A stretch of DNA of 64,000 nt from Pseudomonadota bacterium (GCA_021798835.1 JAJZBQ010000005.1:87667-151666); one strand, 5' to 3'; shown: positions 1-8,075, counted from the first letter of the stretch. Numbers and translations are program-made. The notes: generated by a model not told the origin, from the sequence alone.

Positions 1-93
1 AATGGCGTGCATGGGGCTCCCATGACCCAAAAACAGCGCAGGAATACGTTTAGAAAACCCCACCGAATCATCTCCCATAACCAATTCCAGCAT
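1..93 (-). CDS. 4,5-DOPA dioxygenase extradiol-like protein, N-terminus only
   Basis: The 31 codons readable before the window edge contain the stretch RIPALFLGHGSPMHAI, the N-terminal signature of the DODA/YgiD class of ring-cleaving extradiol dioxygenases, where the His of GHGSPM contributes to the metal site. An in-frame TGA lies five codons upstream of the chosen ATG at 93, so the start is at 93 or at the second ATG at 78. The gene runs off the left edge and is transcribed away from the permease gene at 159. Family assignment rests only on this short motif; substrate is unknown, and many family members act on catechol-type compounds. Confidence 0.7.
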   Translation of the reverse strand, partial: MLELVMGDDSVGFSKRIPALFLGHGSPMHAI

Positions 94-158
94 TGTAACA
101 GCGTCTCACCCATCCTCCTTCGCGTATACTTCCTCGGTGATTCAACCCTTATCAAGAA

Positions 159-1340
159 GTGGAAGTGCCACAAAAAGACCCCTCAAACCCCATCATCCGC
201 GCAGCCACCCGACTATCACGACGTGCCGCCTCCTGGGCTCGTCATTGCTGGCTGAATCTACCCCCAAGTGCCAAAGACCCTTTGGTATTGGGATTACTCG
301 GATTACTGGGGTTGCTCGCCTGGATTCACCCAACCGGAGGACGCATCGCCCATCATGCCATTCATCTGCCAACTCTGGAAGTGCTGATGGGATTGATGAT
401 CCTCACTCAGGGCATCAATCACAGCCACTTTCTCGACTTTGCCGGACAACAGTTGATTCAACGAGCGCGTAGCGAACGGTCCCTGGCACGCTGGCTGATC
501 CTCTTCACCCTGTTGCTGGCCGGCCTGCTCACCAACGATATCGCGTTGTTCATCGTAGTTCCGCTCACCCTGTCATTGCGCCAATGGAACATTGCCGGTT
601 GGCGCAACCTGATCATTCTCGAAGCCCTGGCAGCCAATGTCGGGGCCGCGCTCTCCCCCATCGGTAGCCCACAGAATATTTACCTGTGGCAGACCAGCCA
701 TGTATCCATGGCGCATTTTATCCACCTGATGGCCTTGTGGGTACTGCTTCTGGGACTGCGACTGCTGGGGCTGACAGAAACCCTGTTTTCCAAGAACGAG
801 CTATCGCACCACGAGGCATTGCCTCCCATTGTCATCAACCAGCGCCTGTTCTGGTCGAGCCTTCTGCTTTATTTACCATTCCTGTACGCGGTAGAAACCG
901 GCCATCCCATCCTGGCCCTGGCCTTGACCTTGCCTCTGGCCTTGTTGCATCGACCACTGATCAGTGGGATTGACTGGGGGATTTTAGGTATATTCATCCT
1001 ATTCTTTCTTGATGTTGGCTGGTTGGGTACCCTCTTCAACTCCCACCAACTGTTCGGACTGACCAGTCACCCGTCACCCAGAGTCTGGATACTGTGGGGA
1101 GCCGCGCTTTCACAAATCATGAGCAACGTCCCAGCCACGCTATACCTGGGGCATGGTAGCTATGATATGCCAGCGCTGTCTCTCGGTGTCAACGCCGGCG
1201 CCTATGGACTGGTTATCGGTTCCATGGCCAACCTGATCGCCCTGCGGCTGGCACGAGATCGCCAGATCTGGCGCGATTTTCACCGCATCTCCTTTCCCTT
1301 TCTGGCCTATGCCCTGGTCACAGCACTGCTGTTGGGATAA
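159..1340 (+). CDS. ArsB/NhaD/citrate-type anion permease
   Basis: A 393-residue polytopic inner-membrane protein with about ten hydrophobic segments. The N-terminal ~45 residues are basic and cytoplasmic. The segment TNDIALFIVVPLT near residue 130 and SPIGSPQNIYLW near residue 170 match the paired signature loops of the ion-transporter (IT) superfamily, which includes arsenite, citrate and Na+/H+ carriers. A second half with MSNVPATLYLG near residue 325 repeats the TN/SNVP pattern. Start is GTG at 159 with only a weak ribosome-binding site; a later start is possible. The substrate cannot be predicted: no ars genes or citrate genes adjoin it, and the divergent neighbour is a dioxygenase. Confidence 0.7.
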   Translation: MEVPQKDPSNPIIRAATRLSRRAASWARHCWLNLPPSAKDPLVLGLLGLLGLLAWIHPTGGRIAHHAIHLPTLEVLMGLMILTQGINHSHFLDFAGQQLIQRARSERSLARWLILFTLLLAGLLTNDIALFIVVPLTLSLRQWNIAGWRNLIILEALAANVGAALSPIGSPQNIYLWQTSHVSMAHFIHLMALWVLLLGLRLLGLTETLFSKNELSHHEALPPIVINQRLFWSSLLLYLPFLYAVETGHPILALALTLPLALLHRPLISGIDWGILGIFILFFLDVGWLGTLFNSHQLFGLTSHPSPRVWILWGAALSQIMSNVPATLYLGHGSYDMPALSLGVNAGAYGLVIGSMANLIALRLARDRQIWRDFHRISFPFLAYALVTALLLG

Positions 1341-1412
1341 CGACCAACCCGCGCACGTGGCCCGAGTATTCATGGTTCAATTATAATGTTGCCTTTTTAA
1401 AGAAAGATACGC

Positions 1413-2054
1413 ATGCCGGGACGACAACGTCTGTTGCTCATCACTCTGGGACTGGCCTATCTGGGCGCGAGTTTGTGGGTGACAACGAACACCCACTCAC
1501 CGCTGGTAAACCTGAGCGTAGCCTTGGGACCCGTACTGTTACCCTTTGCACTGTCGCTACGAAAATCGCGCTGGTTCATACCTTTCATGGGGCTAATGCT
1601 GGCAGGAATAGGCATGGTGGCCTGGCAGGGTCCCCTGCTGAATGCACATCTCGACTGGTTCTATTTTGTGCAATATACCGCCATCCTGACCCCCCTGATG
1701 TGGACTTTTGGGCGAACATTGACACGCGACCCCAGCACTGCACTATGCTCACGCATTGCGGGCTTGCTGCATCCCCAGGGCATCTCGCCAGCCATGATGC
1801 ACCACACGTGGCTGACAACCTGGGCATGGACACTGTTGTTGGCGGGATGTCTTCTGGTATCTGGTGTGATGTTTTTTACATTTCCCGCCGCAGACTGGTC
1901 ATTCTTCACCGACATCCTCACACCACTGAGCTTGGGCTCACTGTTCATGCTGGAGTGGCTGGTACGACGCTGGCGTTTCCCAGATGCCCCACGCCCCGGT
2001 TTACTGTCCACCGTACGTGCCTGGCAACACTTCCAAAACACCTCGAAATCCTGA
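1413..2054 (+). CDS. Uncharacterised multi-pass membrane protein (COG4648-like)
   Basis: 213 residues with five or six hydrophobic segments and a basic C-terminal tail. The pattern TTWAWTLLL followed by LTPLSLGSLFMLEWLVRRWRF resembles a common proteobacterial membrane-protein family (COG4648 type) sometimes found beside acyl-carrier or aryl-polyene genes; no such genes are present here. Starts at ATG 1413, 72 bp after the permease gene; a TATAAT sequence at 1382-1387 could be a -10 box but lacks a convincing -35. A terminator follows immediately. No function is known for the family as far as I can say. Confidence 0.65.
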   Translation: MPGRQRLLLITLGLAYLGASLWVTTNTHSPLVNLSVALGPVLLPFALSLRKSRWFIPFMGLMLAGIGMVAWQGPLLNAHLDWFYFVQYTAILTPLMWTFGRTLTRDPSTALCSRIAGLLHPQGISPAMMHHTWLTTWAWTLLLAGCLLVSGVMFFTFPAADWSFFTDILTPLSLGSLFMLEWLVRRWRFPDAPRPGLLSTVRAWQHFQNTSKS

Positions 2055-2109
2055 CACCGGACATTCCGGATACCCGAAAAACAAAGGACGGGATCTGTCA
2101 GGTTTTTTT
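2050..2109 (+). terminator. Rho-independent terminator after the membrane protein gene
   Basis: CCTGACA (2050-2056) pairs with TGTCAGG (2096-2102), followed by seven T. The loop contains a second small hairpin, CCGGA-CAT-TCCGG, near 2057-2069. The stem begins inside the last codons of the preceding gene. Confidence 0.55.
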
Positions 2110-2175
2110 ACACACTAACAAATCATTACAAAGGAAATTTTCACAACCTTATATTTTTTATAAGGATGTAGAAAA

Positions 2176-2192
2176 TTGGCCCAGGTTTTGCT
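2176..2192 (+). promoter_or_regulatory. Sigma-54 (-24/-12) promoter of the PEP-CTERM gene
   Basis: TTGGCCCAGGTTTTGCT carries the invariant GG (2178-2179) and GC (2190-2191) exactly ten bases apart and matches the TTGGC...TTGCT frame of the RpoN consensus, with deviations only in the central ACG. It lies 67 bp upstream of the PEP-CTERM start codon, giving a leader of about 55 nt. PEP-CTERM genes of Zoogloea-like bacteria are known to be controlled by the PrsK/PrsR two-component system with RpoN, so this placement is expected. A TATAAT at 2195-2200 is present but has no -35 partner. Confidence 0.6.
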
Positions 2193-2258
2193 TTTATAAT
2201 TGTGCCACGATTTAATGGGATTTATTAACATTCTTAATAAACGTGAGAGGAATAAAAC

Positions 2259-3005
2259 ATGTCTTATTTTTACAGAAAATTTATCGGAGCCCTGGCCATC
2301 TGTGCCACCGCAGCTCCGCTGTCTGCTTTCGCGACTCCAACCTACTTCAACGCATCATTTGACTACAGTGGAGCAGGAATCATCGGGTTCACCTCGGGTG
2401 GAACCACTTATGTGAATGGCGCATTGAACCCTCCCGGTATCAACACCGCCACCAGCATCACCATTCAGAACCCCTTTACCATCTCCTCCATCTCTCCCCT
2501 TTACAACGGGATTACGAACGACTTTTCCAGCAGCACGTTTACCATCAAGACTTCCACCGGATACATTGTCAACCCAGCCCCCAATGGCACCTACACCCTT
2601 TCGGTGCCTCAGGGTGGGGCCATCAATAATCTATCAGGAATCAATGGGCCTTTTGCCAGCATCACCGGGTTGAACGGCGACGTCTACAACTTCACTGCCA
2701 CCAAAGATTATGTAGGAGGGTCTTCTGCGCCTTCTGCGACGTCCAATCAGTCCAGTTTGACGATCAATGTTCTGGGTAGCATTTCGGATAGCCTGAATCA
2801 ATATCTGACCACTCCCGCCTCCTTCCAACTCTTGGTGTCCGACTCGGGGGGGGCATTGGGATTCAGCGGCACATTTGCCTCACCTCCCGCAGTCGCCAAT
2901 GTTCCAGAACCCGCTCCCCTGTTGCTGATTGGTCTGGGCGCACTGGGGCTGGGAATCATGACACGCCGGCAGCAGTCTGCCTCAAAAGGTTTGGCTAACG
3001 CCTAA
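2259..3005 (+). CDS. PEP-CTERM sorting domain protein
   Basis: 248 residues. A Sec signal peptide covers residues 1-25 (cleavage after AFA). The middle is a low-complexity, Ser/Thr/Gly/Asn-rich secreted domain predicted to be beta-rich, without recognisable enzymatic motifs. At residue 215 begins VPEPAPLLLIGLGALGLG followed by TRR: the PEP motif, one transmembrane helix and a basic cluster, the substrate signal for exosortase (EpsH/XrtA). Such proteins are cleaved, often glycosylated, and retained in exopolysaccharide or floc matrix. The tail after the arginines is 11 residues, longer than usual. Ribosome-binding site GAGAGGA lies 6-7 nt before ATG 2259. No exosortase gene is in the window. 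Confidence 0.92.
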   Translation: MSYFYRKFIGALAICATAAPLSAFATPTYFNASFDYSGAGIIGFTSGGTTYVNGALNPPGINTATSITIQNPFTISSISPLYNGITNDFSSSTFTIKTSTGYIVNPAPNGTYTLSVPQGGAINNLSGINGPFASITGLNGDVYNFTATKDYVGGSSAPSATSNQSSLTINVLGSISDSLNQYLTTPASFQLLVSDSGGALGFSGTFASPPAVANVPEPAPLLLIGLGALGLGIMTRRQQSASKGLANA

Positions 3006-3032
3006 TCTTCCCCACAAAAAACATAACCTCAC

Positions 3033-3063
3033 GAGGCCAATGTACAATGTACTTGGCCTCTTT
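3033..3063 (+). terminator. Probable terminator after the PEP-CTERM gene
   Basis: GAGGCCAA (3033-3040) and TTGGCCTC (3053-3060) form a perfect 8-bp stem closing a 12-nt loop that is itself nearly palindromic; only three T follow, so termination may be partial. Confidence 0.5.
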
Positions 3064-3134
3064 CAAATCTGGGGATCTGTCTTGGCGTAAGCAATCACCC
3101 GACAAAAACCTGGTTCAATCTCCGAAGCAACTCC

Positions 3135-3752
3135 ATGACCGAATGTTCCCACCGATCATTCCCGAAATCCAACCTGCGGACTCGTTGTGCCTGGTGCCCT
3201 GCCGCAGACCTTCTGTACACAACCTACCACGACGAAGAATGGGGAGTCCCCAGGCATGACGAATCCTCACTCTTCGAATCTCTCTCACTGGAATGTACTC
3301 AGGCAGGACTATCGTGGATTACCATCCTCAGAAAACGCCAGACCATGCGTACGGCATTCGCCAACTTTGATGCGGACAAGGTTGCTCAATTTGGTTCGAC
3401 AGACATCCATGCCCTGATGGATAACCCCGGTGTCATACGCCACCGCCAGAAAATTCAGGCCATCATTGCGAATGCTCAAGCCACCGTCGCACTCAGAACC
3501 ACTTCGGGAGGATTAGACACCTATCTGTGGTCATTTGTAGATGGCCGGCCCCTCATCAACACCTGGGATCATGCTCTTCAAGTCCCTGCCTCGACCCCAC
3601 TATCAGACAAGATCAGCCATGATCTCAAACAACGTGGCTTCCGTTTTATCGGCTCAACCACCTGCTACGCCTGGATGCAGGCCGTTGGGCTGGTCAACGA
3701 CCACACCACGGACTGTTTCCGTCACCCCGCATTTCCTCGCGAAACTCCCTGA
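3135..3752 (+). CDS. tag: DNA-3-methyladenine glycosylase I
   Basis: 205 residues. Excises 3-methyladenine from alkylated DNA, the first step of base excision repair. The family signature is plain: RCAWCPAADLLYTTYHDEEWG near residues 17-37 supplies the first zinc ligands (Cys and His), and VNDHTTDCF near residue 190 supplies the C-terminal His/Cys pair. The central ECTQAGLSWITILRKR helix region holds the Glu/Trp residues that line the base pocket. Length is slightly above E. coli Tag (187) because of about 15 extra N-terminal residues; a shorter start cannot be excluded. Stands alone between two unrelated genes on the same strand. Confidence 0.93.
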   Translation: MTECSHRSFPKSNLRTRCAWCPAADLLYTTYHDEEWGVPRHDESSLFESLSLECTQAGLSWITILRKRQTMRTAFANFDADKVAQFGSTDIHALMDNPGVIRHRQKIQAIIANAQATVALRTTSGGLDTYLWSFVDGRPLINTWDHALQVPASTPLSDKISHDLKQRGFRFIGSTTCYAWMQAVGLVNDHTTDCFRHPAFPRETP

Positions 3753-3849
3753 CAAACGATAGAGACAAAGAAGCAAAACAAACCCTCATTGTTCCTTAAT
3801 TTCTGACGCGTACCATTCCCCTTCCCTCTTTGTCTGTCGGGTATCAACG

Positions 3850-4866
3850 ATGCCATTTTTTCTTGTCTGGTTTTTTTTATGGATCCCCGTTCTGGCTACG
3901 GCGACTGATCTACCTTTGGGTAACGCAACAGATTATCTTCTTCCAGGAAGACCCACACGCCTTGATTACGCCAGCCTCGATCCCCACACCCATCTGCTGT
4001 TCATTGCCCATCTGGGCGATGGTCATGTGGCGATCTTTGATACGCTCAACCATAAGGTAATGGGTGATTTGTCGGGAATTGATCGGGTTCATGGAGTATT
4101 GGCTGTCCCGGAACTGGGTCGTGTTTACGCTTCAGCCACAGGAACCGATGAAATCGTCGTCATCGATGAAGCGACCCTGCGTATCACAGGGCGCATTCCC
4201 GGAGGAGTCTATCCAGACGGCATGGTCTTCGAACCCCATACCAAACGATTGTATGTTTCTGACGAACATGGAAAAACCGAGACTGTCATCGATACGCAAA
4301 CCAATCGGAAAATCGCCACCATTGCCCTCGACAGCGAGGCCGGAAACAGCCAGTATGACAGTACGACAGGACATGTTTTTGTCGCAGCACAAAGTAGCAA
4401 CGCATGGATTGAAATCGATCCTCAACACAATACGATCATCGCCCGGCATCCCATTCCGGGTTGTGACAGCCCCCATGGGCTACTCATCGACTCATCACAG
4501 CACCTCGCCTACATCGCCTGCCAAGACAACCAACGCCTGATAACAATCGATATGCGCACCATGCAATCCATCGCTTCAAGAGAAACCGGGCCAGACCCGG
4601 ATGTACTGGCTGCAGACCCATCATTAAAACGCTTGTATGTGGCCAGCGAACGAGGCGCTTTATCGATTTTCACCCTTGATCGCACCACTCGACTCATCGG
4701 TCACGGAGAAATCGCACACAACGCCCATGTCGTCACCGTGGATACGACAACCCATCGGGTATATTTTCCTCTCATGAATATCAACGGTCACCCGGTTTTA
4801 CGCTCGATGGAAGTTTTACCTTACCTTCAGTCTTGCTCGTGCCCACCCACACAGAAACACAATTGA
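3850..4866 (+). CDS. Secreted YncE-like beta-propeller protein
   Basis: 338 residues with an N-terminal signal peptide (about residues 1-18, cleavage near ATA-TD). The mature part is a run of six or seven imperfect ~42-residue repeats of the YVTN/YncE type, recognised by recurring blocks such as KRLYVSDEHGKT, GHVFVAAQSSN, LKRLYVASERG and HRVYFPL, each ending with an ID/VID strand. These fold into a periplasmic beta-propeller that usually acts as a binding or docking platform rather than as an enzyme; E. coli YncE binds DNA in vitro, other relatives accompany c-type cytochromes or PQQ enzymes. No such partner lies next to it. A Cys pair in SCSCPPT near the C-terminus is notable. Confidence 0.75.
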   Translation: MPFFLVWFFLWIPVLATATDLPLGNATDYLLPGRPTRLDYASLDPHTHLLFIAHLGDGHVAIFDTLNHKVMGDLSGIDRVHGVLAVPELGRVYASATGTDEIVVIDEATLRITGRIPGGVYPDGMVFEPHTKRLYVSDEHGKTETVIDTQTNRKIATIALDSEAGNSQYDSTTGHVFVAAQSSNAWIEIDPQHNTIIARHPIPGCDSPHGLLIDSSQHLAYIACQDNQRLITIDMRTMQSIASRETGPDPDVLAADPSLKRLYVASERGALSIFTLDRTTRLIGHGEIAHNAHVVTVDTTTHRVYFPLMNINGHPVLRSMEVLPYLQSCSCPPTQKHN

Positions 4867-4992
4867 CTTCCTGAGTTATCGAGGCCGGCTTCTTTTTCGT
4901 CTTGCGATGCAGACAGGAGTTTCTCCTCTCCACATCCATTTACGCGCAGACAACAGCAGCGCCTTGCAAGCCTTAGGACCCAGGGTCACTAA

Positions 4993-5022
4993 TTGACACA
5001 GACTATTCGAGGCTCTTATGGT
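4993..5022 (+). promoter_or_regulatory. Sigma-70-type promoter before the Slp gene
   Basis: A consensus TTGACA (4993-4998) is followed after 18 bp by TATGGT (5017-5022). The predicted transcript would have a leader of about 75 nt before the ATG at 5104. The rest of the 237-bp gap (4867-5103) shows nothing else recognisable. Confidence 0.5.
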
Positions 5023-5103
5023 ATAAATCCCCAGGATGGTGGCAGGCATAGGAGTGCCCGAGTGGTCATTGCCACACTTTGATTTTACGAGGAGATAGGC
5101 ATC

Positions 5104-5649
5104 ATGCGCACGTTGTATCCAAGCATCTTACTGACGTTGGCCTTGGCATCCTGTGCCACCGCCACTCCACCGGAGCCTCTGGCTGGAAATGATTTTGTTC
5201 CCGTATTGCCTCAAACGGCCCAGAATGACCCCCGTGTCATTGGCTCCAAGGTCCGCTGGGGAGGGGTCATCGCCGGCATCAAGCCAGGCAAAACCAGCAC
5301 CTGCTTCCGTATCGTCAGCCATACCCTGGATGACTCCGGACGCCCTGTGGATGATGATCATTCCGATGGGCGTTTCATCGCTTGCGCCAACGGATTCTTT
5401 GACCCCACCATCTATGCGGTGAAAAGACAAGTCACCGTCACGGGGAAACTGCAGGTACCCAGTATCGGGAAAGTGGGGGACATGAGTTACATTTATCCTC
5501 GAGTCGCCGCCGATGTGGTGTATCTGTGGCCAAAAGCCTCGCCTGAATACGATACCTCCCCCTACTATGGCATGGGTGTAGACCCCTACTGGGGTGGCAT
5601 GGATTACACCAGTCCGTGGATGGGACCCGCCATCGGAATGCCTTGGTAA
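5104..5649 (+). CDS. Slp family outer-membrane lipoprotein
   Basis: 181 residues. Signal peptide with lipobox LASC (Cys17), so the mature protein is acylated and anchored, probably in the outer membrane. The core, with VRWGGVIAGI, TCFRIVSHTL, DGRFIACANGFFDP and RQVTVTGKL, is the conserved Slp domain (starvation-inducible lipoprotein, Pfam Slp). In enterobacteria Slp is induced on starvation and acid stress; its molecular role is unsettled. The C-terminal 30 residues are rich in Tyr, Gly, Trp and Pro. Transcribed alone from the TTGACA promoter upstream. It faces a small convergent lipoprotein gene 28 bp away. Confidence 0.9.
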   Translation: MRTLYPSILLTLALASCATATPPEPLAGNDFVPVLPQTAQNDPRVIGSKVRWGGVIAGIKPGKTSTCFRIVSHTLDDSGRPVDDDHSDGRFIACANGFFDPTIYAVKRQVTVTGKLQVPSIGKVGDMSYIYPRVAADVVYLWPKASPEYDTSPYYGMGVDPYWGGMDYTSPWMGPAIGMPW

Positions 5650-5677
5650 CCATCCCTTTTCAGGGATATTCGAGTCA

Positions 5678-6052
5678 TTATGGGGCTGTGACTCGGTGGT
5701 AGGTGATCGCCACCAGCCCCGCATCCAGTTGCACCGTATCCTTGTCCAGGATCTTATACCACACGGTTTCAGTATCCTGACCTTTCTGGACTGAAACCCC
5801 AACTCGGTTCACCGAATCTCCCTTCTTGTCGATTTGATAGGAACTGACCGGCTGCTCTCGGCTCTCGTCCACCCCAAAAGCCGACGAAGTGGTGATCATC
5901 GCGTGACTTTTGAATTCAACAGCACTGGAGGCTCCCAACAGGGCATCCGACTTCCATTTTCCGATCAGGGGATTATTATCCCCACACGACATCAAAAACA
6001 ATAACGAGGCCAAACCGATCCATTTTCTCACAGGTTTTCTCCCTTGTTTCAT
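5678..6052 (-). CDS. Small lipoprotein of unknown function
   Basis: 124 residues. Basic N-terminus, hydrophobic segment, and lipobox FLMSC (Cys23) followed by Gly-Asp; an Asp just after the acylated Cys is the inner-membrane retention signal in enterobacteria. The remainder begins NPLIGKWKSD, the GxW opening seen in many lipocalin-like small domains, and is predicted to be all beta. I do not recognise a family. It is divergent from lexA, and the 168-bp gap to the lexA promoter region holds its own presumed promoter. Not obviously SOS-linked. Confidence 0.6.
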   Translation of the reverse strand: MKQGRKPVRKWIGLASLLFLMSCGDNNPLIGKWKSDALLGASSAVEFKSHAMITTSSAFGVDESREQPVSSYQIDKKGDSVNRVGVSVQKGQDTETVWYKILDKDTVQLDAGLVAITYHRVTAP

Positions 6053-6183
6053 CGCATTGTTGACCCTAATAGCCAGATAAAATTATACACAGGACCCTCA
6101 CCCAAAAATTCACATCCGACAGTTAATCTCAAAATCATCTCCACCTGCACAGCATAAAGATCATAAATATTGTGTTTTGTCTA

Positions 6184-6211
6184 TTGACCTGCCATCACTC
6201 TGGACTAGAAT
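6184..6211 (+). promoter_or_regulatory. lexA promoter
   Basis: TTGACC (6184-6189), 16-bp spacer, TAGAAT (6206-6211). The start of transcription would fall near 6218, just upstream of the LexA box, so bound LexA would block promoter clearance. Confidence 0.5.
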
Positions 6212-6236
6212 GGGTCACTTTTGCCCCTACGCCATA

Positions 6237-6252
6237 CTGTATATAATCACAG
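6237..6252 (+). promoter_or_regulatory. LexA operator (SOS box) of lexA
   Basis: CTGTATATAATCACAG fits the CTG-N10-CAG rule with an AT-rich centre, close to the enterobacterial optimum. It sits 22 bp before the chosen lexA start codon, the standard place for autoregulation, and argues against the longer reading frame that would begin at 6221. Confidence 0.87.
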
Positions 6253-6274
6253 TTTACGGATAAAGACCCACTTA

Positions 6275-6889
6275 ATGGAATCATTGACCCCCCGACAAAA
6301 AGAAATCTTTGAATGGATCTGCCAATACAAACAAACACAGGGATTGCCTCCTACGCGTATGGCTCTCTGTACCGCCATGGGCTTCCATTCACCCAATGCT
6401 GCTGAAAGTCACCTGCGTGCACTGGCACGCAAAGGTGTCATCGAGTTACTCCCCGGTGCTTCACGCGGAATTCGTATATTGACCCAGCCAGACCATCCTG
6501 AAGGGCTGCCGCTGATTGGCCGTGTTGCGGCAGGAGATCCCATCCTGGCTCAACAACACATAGAATCCTACTACCCTATCGGAGCCGAGTTATTCCACCC
6601 ACGCGCCCACTACCTGTTGCGCGTCCAGGGGGACAGCATGTCCCATGCCGGCATTCTTTCAGATGACCTGCTCGCGGTTCATCAAACCACCAACGTCAGC
6701 AATGGTCAAATTGTCGTCGCACGCATCCATGAAGAAGTCACCGTCAAACGCTATTTCCGCCACCTCAACCAGGTTGAACTACGACCGGAAAACCCCGCTT
6801 TTCCCATCATGACCATCGACCTAACCCAAACTCCACTGCATATTGAAGGACGCATGGTGGGGCTTATCCGCTCTTCTTGGCACTCATGA
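6275..6889 (+). CDS. lexA: SOS repressor LexA
   Basis: 204 residues. Represses DNA-damage genes and cleaves itself when RecA filaments form. The N-terminal winged helix (MESLTPRQKEIFEWI onward, residues 1-65) is canonical, though the recognition region reads SPNAAESHLRALARKG. The cleavage site Ala86-Gly87 lies in RVAAGDP; the catalytic Ser121 is in QGDSMSHAGI and Lys158 in VTVKRYFR. The start at 6275 is chosen because it gives the family N-terminus and leaves the LexA box in the leader. It is the partner of recA at 10.6-11.6 kb, which carries a matching operator. Confidence 0.95.
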   Translation: MESLTPRQKEIFEWICQYKQTQGLPPTRMALCTAMGFHSPNAAESHLRALARKGVIELLPGASRGIRILTQPDHPEGLPLIGRVAAGDPILAQQHIESYYPIGAELFHPRAHYLLRVQGDSMSHAGILSDDLLAVHQTTNVSNGQIVVARIHEEVTVKRYFRHLNQVELRPENPAFPIMTIDLTQTPLHIEGRMVGLIRSSWHS

Positions 6890-6982
6890 TTTTTTCCCGC
6901 TCACTACTTCACTTTCCCTGCACGCTGGATGAACCACGCATGATAGAATGGGGCGCTTGTCAATCAACATGCCGAGTCACCA

Positions 6983-7954
6983 TTGAGCTTTGATTCCCTT
7001 AAACACCTGATGGCCGATGACCTGGCCACCCTGGACGATGTCATTCGTCATCACCTCCATTCTGATGTGGTGTTGGTACGCCAGGTAGCCGAATATCTGA
7101 TCCACAGCGGCGGAAAACGTCTGCGTCCGCTGTTATTGTTACTGTGTACTCGGGCACTGGGATACACCGGACAGCATCAACATGTACTCGCGGCCGTAGT
7201 CGAATTCATCCATACCGCCACCCTGCTGCACGATGACGTTGTCGACAAATCCGAGTTGCGTCGCGGGCAAAAAACCGCCAATACACTGTTTGGCAACGAA
7301 GCCAGTGTACTGGTCGGGGACTTCATTTACTCCCGCGCATTTCAAATGATGGTGTCGGTCAACGATATGCGCGTGATGACCGTCCTGGCAGATGCTACCA
7401 ATGTCATTGCCGAAGGAGAAGTACTCCAATTACTCAACTGCCACGATCCCGATGTGGATGAAACGCGCTACCTCCAGGTCATCCGCTATAAAACCGCCAA
7501 ACTCTTTGAAGCCGCCACCCGTCTGGCGGCCATTCTGGGGGGGCTTTCACCGGAAGCAGAAGCCCATCTGGCGGCCTTCGGAGGAGAGTTGGGAACTGCT
7601 TTCCAGATCGTCGACGACATTCTGGACTACTCGGGTGATCTGAATACCATCGGAAAAAATCTTGGCGATGATCTCGCAGAAGGTAAAGCCACGCTTCCCC
7701 TCATTCGTGCCCTGCAACAAGCCGATCCACATCAGGCGATTCTGCTGCGCCAAGCCATTGAATCCGGTGGGACCATTGCCATGGAGGATGTCGCGCAGAT
7801 CATTCACGCCAGTGGCGCTCTGGACTATGCCCGCGAACGGGCTTGGCAGTTTAGCCACAGCGCACTGGCTCATCTGGATGCCGCCTTACCGCCTTCACCT
7901 CATCGGGATGCCCTGCACCAACTGACCAAGTTGGCGGCTCAGCGCCAGCAGTAG
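6983..7954 (+). CDS. ispB: Octaprenyl (polyprenyl) diphosphate synthase
   Basis: 323 residues. Elongates farnesyl diphosphate with isopentenyl diphosphate to make the isoprenoid side chain of ubiquinone. Motifs of long-chain trans-prenyltransferases are complete: GGKRLRP near residue 43, first aspartate-rich motif LLHDDVVD near 80, KTAKLFEAA near 170 and second motif DDILDYSGD near 212. The start is TTG at 6983, which restores the family's N-terminal helix; the next in-frame ATG (7010) would lose nine residues. A TAGAAT box about 40 bp upstream may be its -10. In most betaproteobacteria ispB follows rplU-rpmA-obg divergently; here it follows lexA instead. Confidence 0.93.
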   Translation: MSFDSLKHLMADDLATLDDVIRHHLHSDVVLVRQVAEYLIHSGGKRLRPLLLLLCTRALGYTGQHQHVLAAVVEFIHTATLLHDDVVDKSELRRGQKTANTLFGNEASVLVGDFIYSRAFQMMVSVNDMRVMTVLADATNVIAEGEVLQLLNCHDPDVDETRYLQVIRYKTAKLFEAATRLAAILGGLSPEAEAHLAAFGGELGTAFQIVDDILDYSGDLNTIGKNLGDDLAEGKATLPLIRALQQADPHQAILLRQAIESGGTIAMEDVAQIIHASGALDYARERAWQFSHSALAHLDAALPPSPHRDALHQLTKLAAQRQQ

Positions 7955-7968
7955 TAATCAAAATCACT

Positions 7969-7985
7969 CTTAAGCCAGCATTAAG
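7969..7985 (+). promoter_or_regulatory. Possible response-regulator box (PmrA/QseB-like)
   Basis: CTTAAG-CCAGC-ATTAAG reproduces the CTTAAG-N5-CTTAAG arrangement recognised by PmrA-type OmpR-family regulators. Ten bases downstream lies TGTAAT (7996-8001), the distance typical of a -10 box at such promoters. It is upstream of a terminator (8051-8075), not directly of the regulator gene, so it may drive a short transcript. Inference only. Confidence 0.35.
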
Positions 7986-8050
7986 GTCGGTATGGTGTAA
8001 TGCTCCCGTGTTCTCCGGAATGTTGTGTCGTAAGTTTATTTCCCCTTAAG

Positions 8051-8075
8051 GTGGCCTTCGGGCCACTATTTTTTT
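8051..8075 (+). terminator. Rho-independent terminator
   Basis: GTGGCC-TTCG-GGCCAC, a 6-bp GC-rich stem capped by the very stable TTCG tetraloop, followed by TA and seven T. Ends ispB transcription or a short transcript beginning near 8008. Bases CCTTAAGG precede the stem. Confidence 0.87.

Noticed and set aside
1382..1387. TATAAT before the membrane protein gene
   Set aside because: No -35 element at 16-18 bp upstream; left unannotated as a promoter.
5652..5667. ATCCCT-TTTC-AGGGAT between slp and the small lipoprotein gene
   Set aside because: A short stem without T run on either side; possible weak bidirectional terminator but not supportable.
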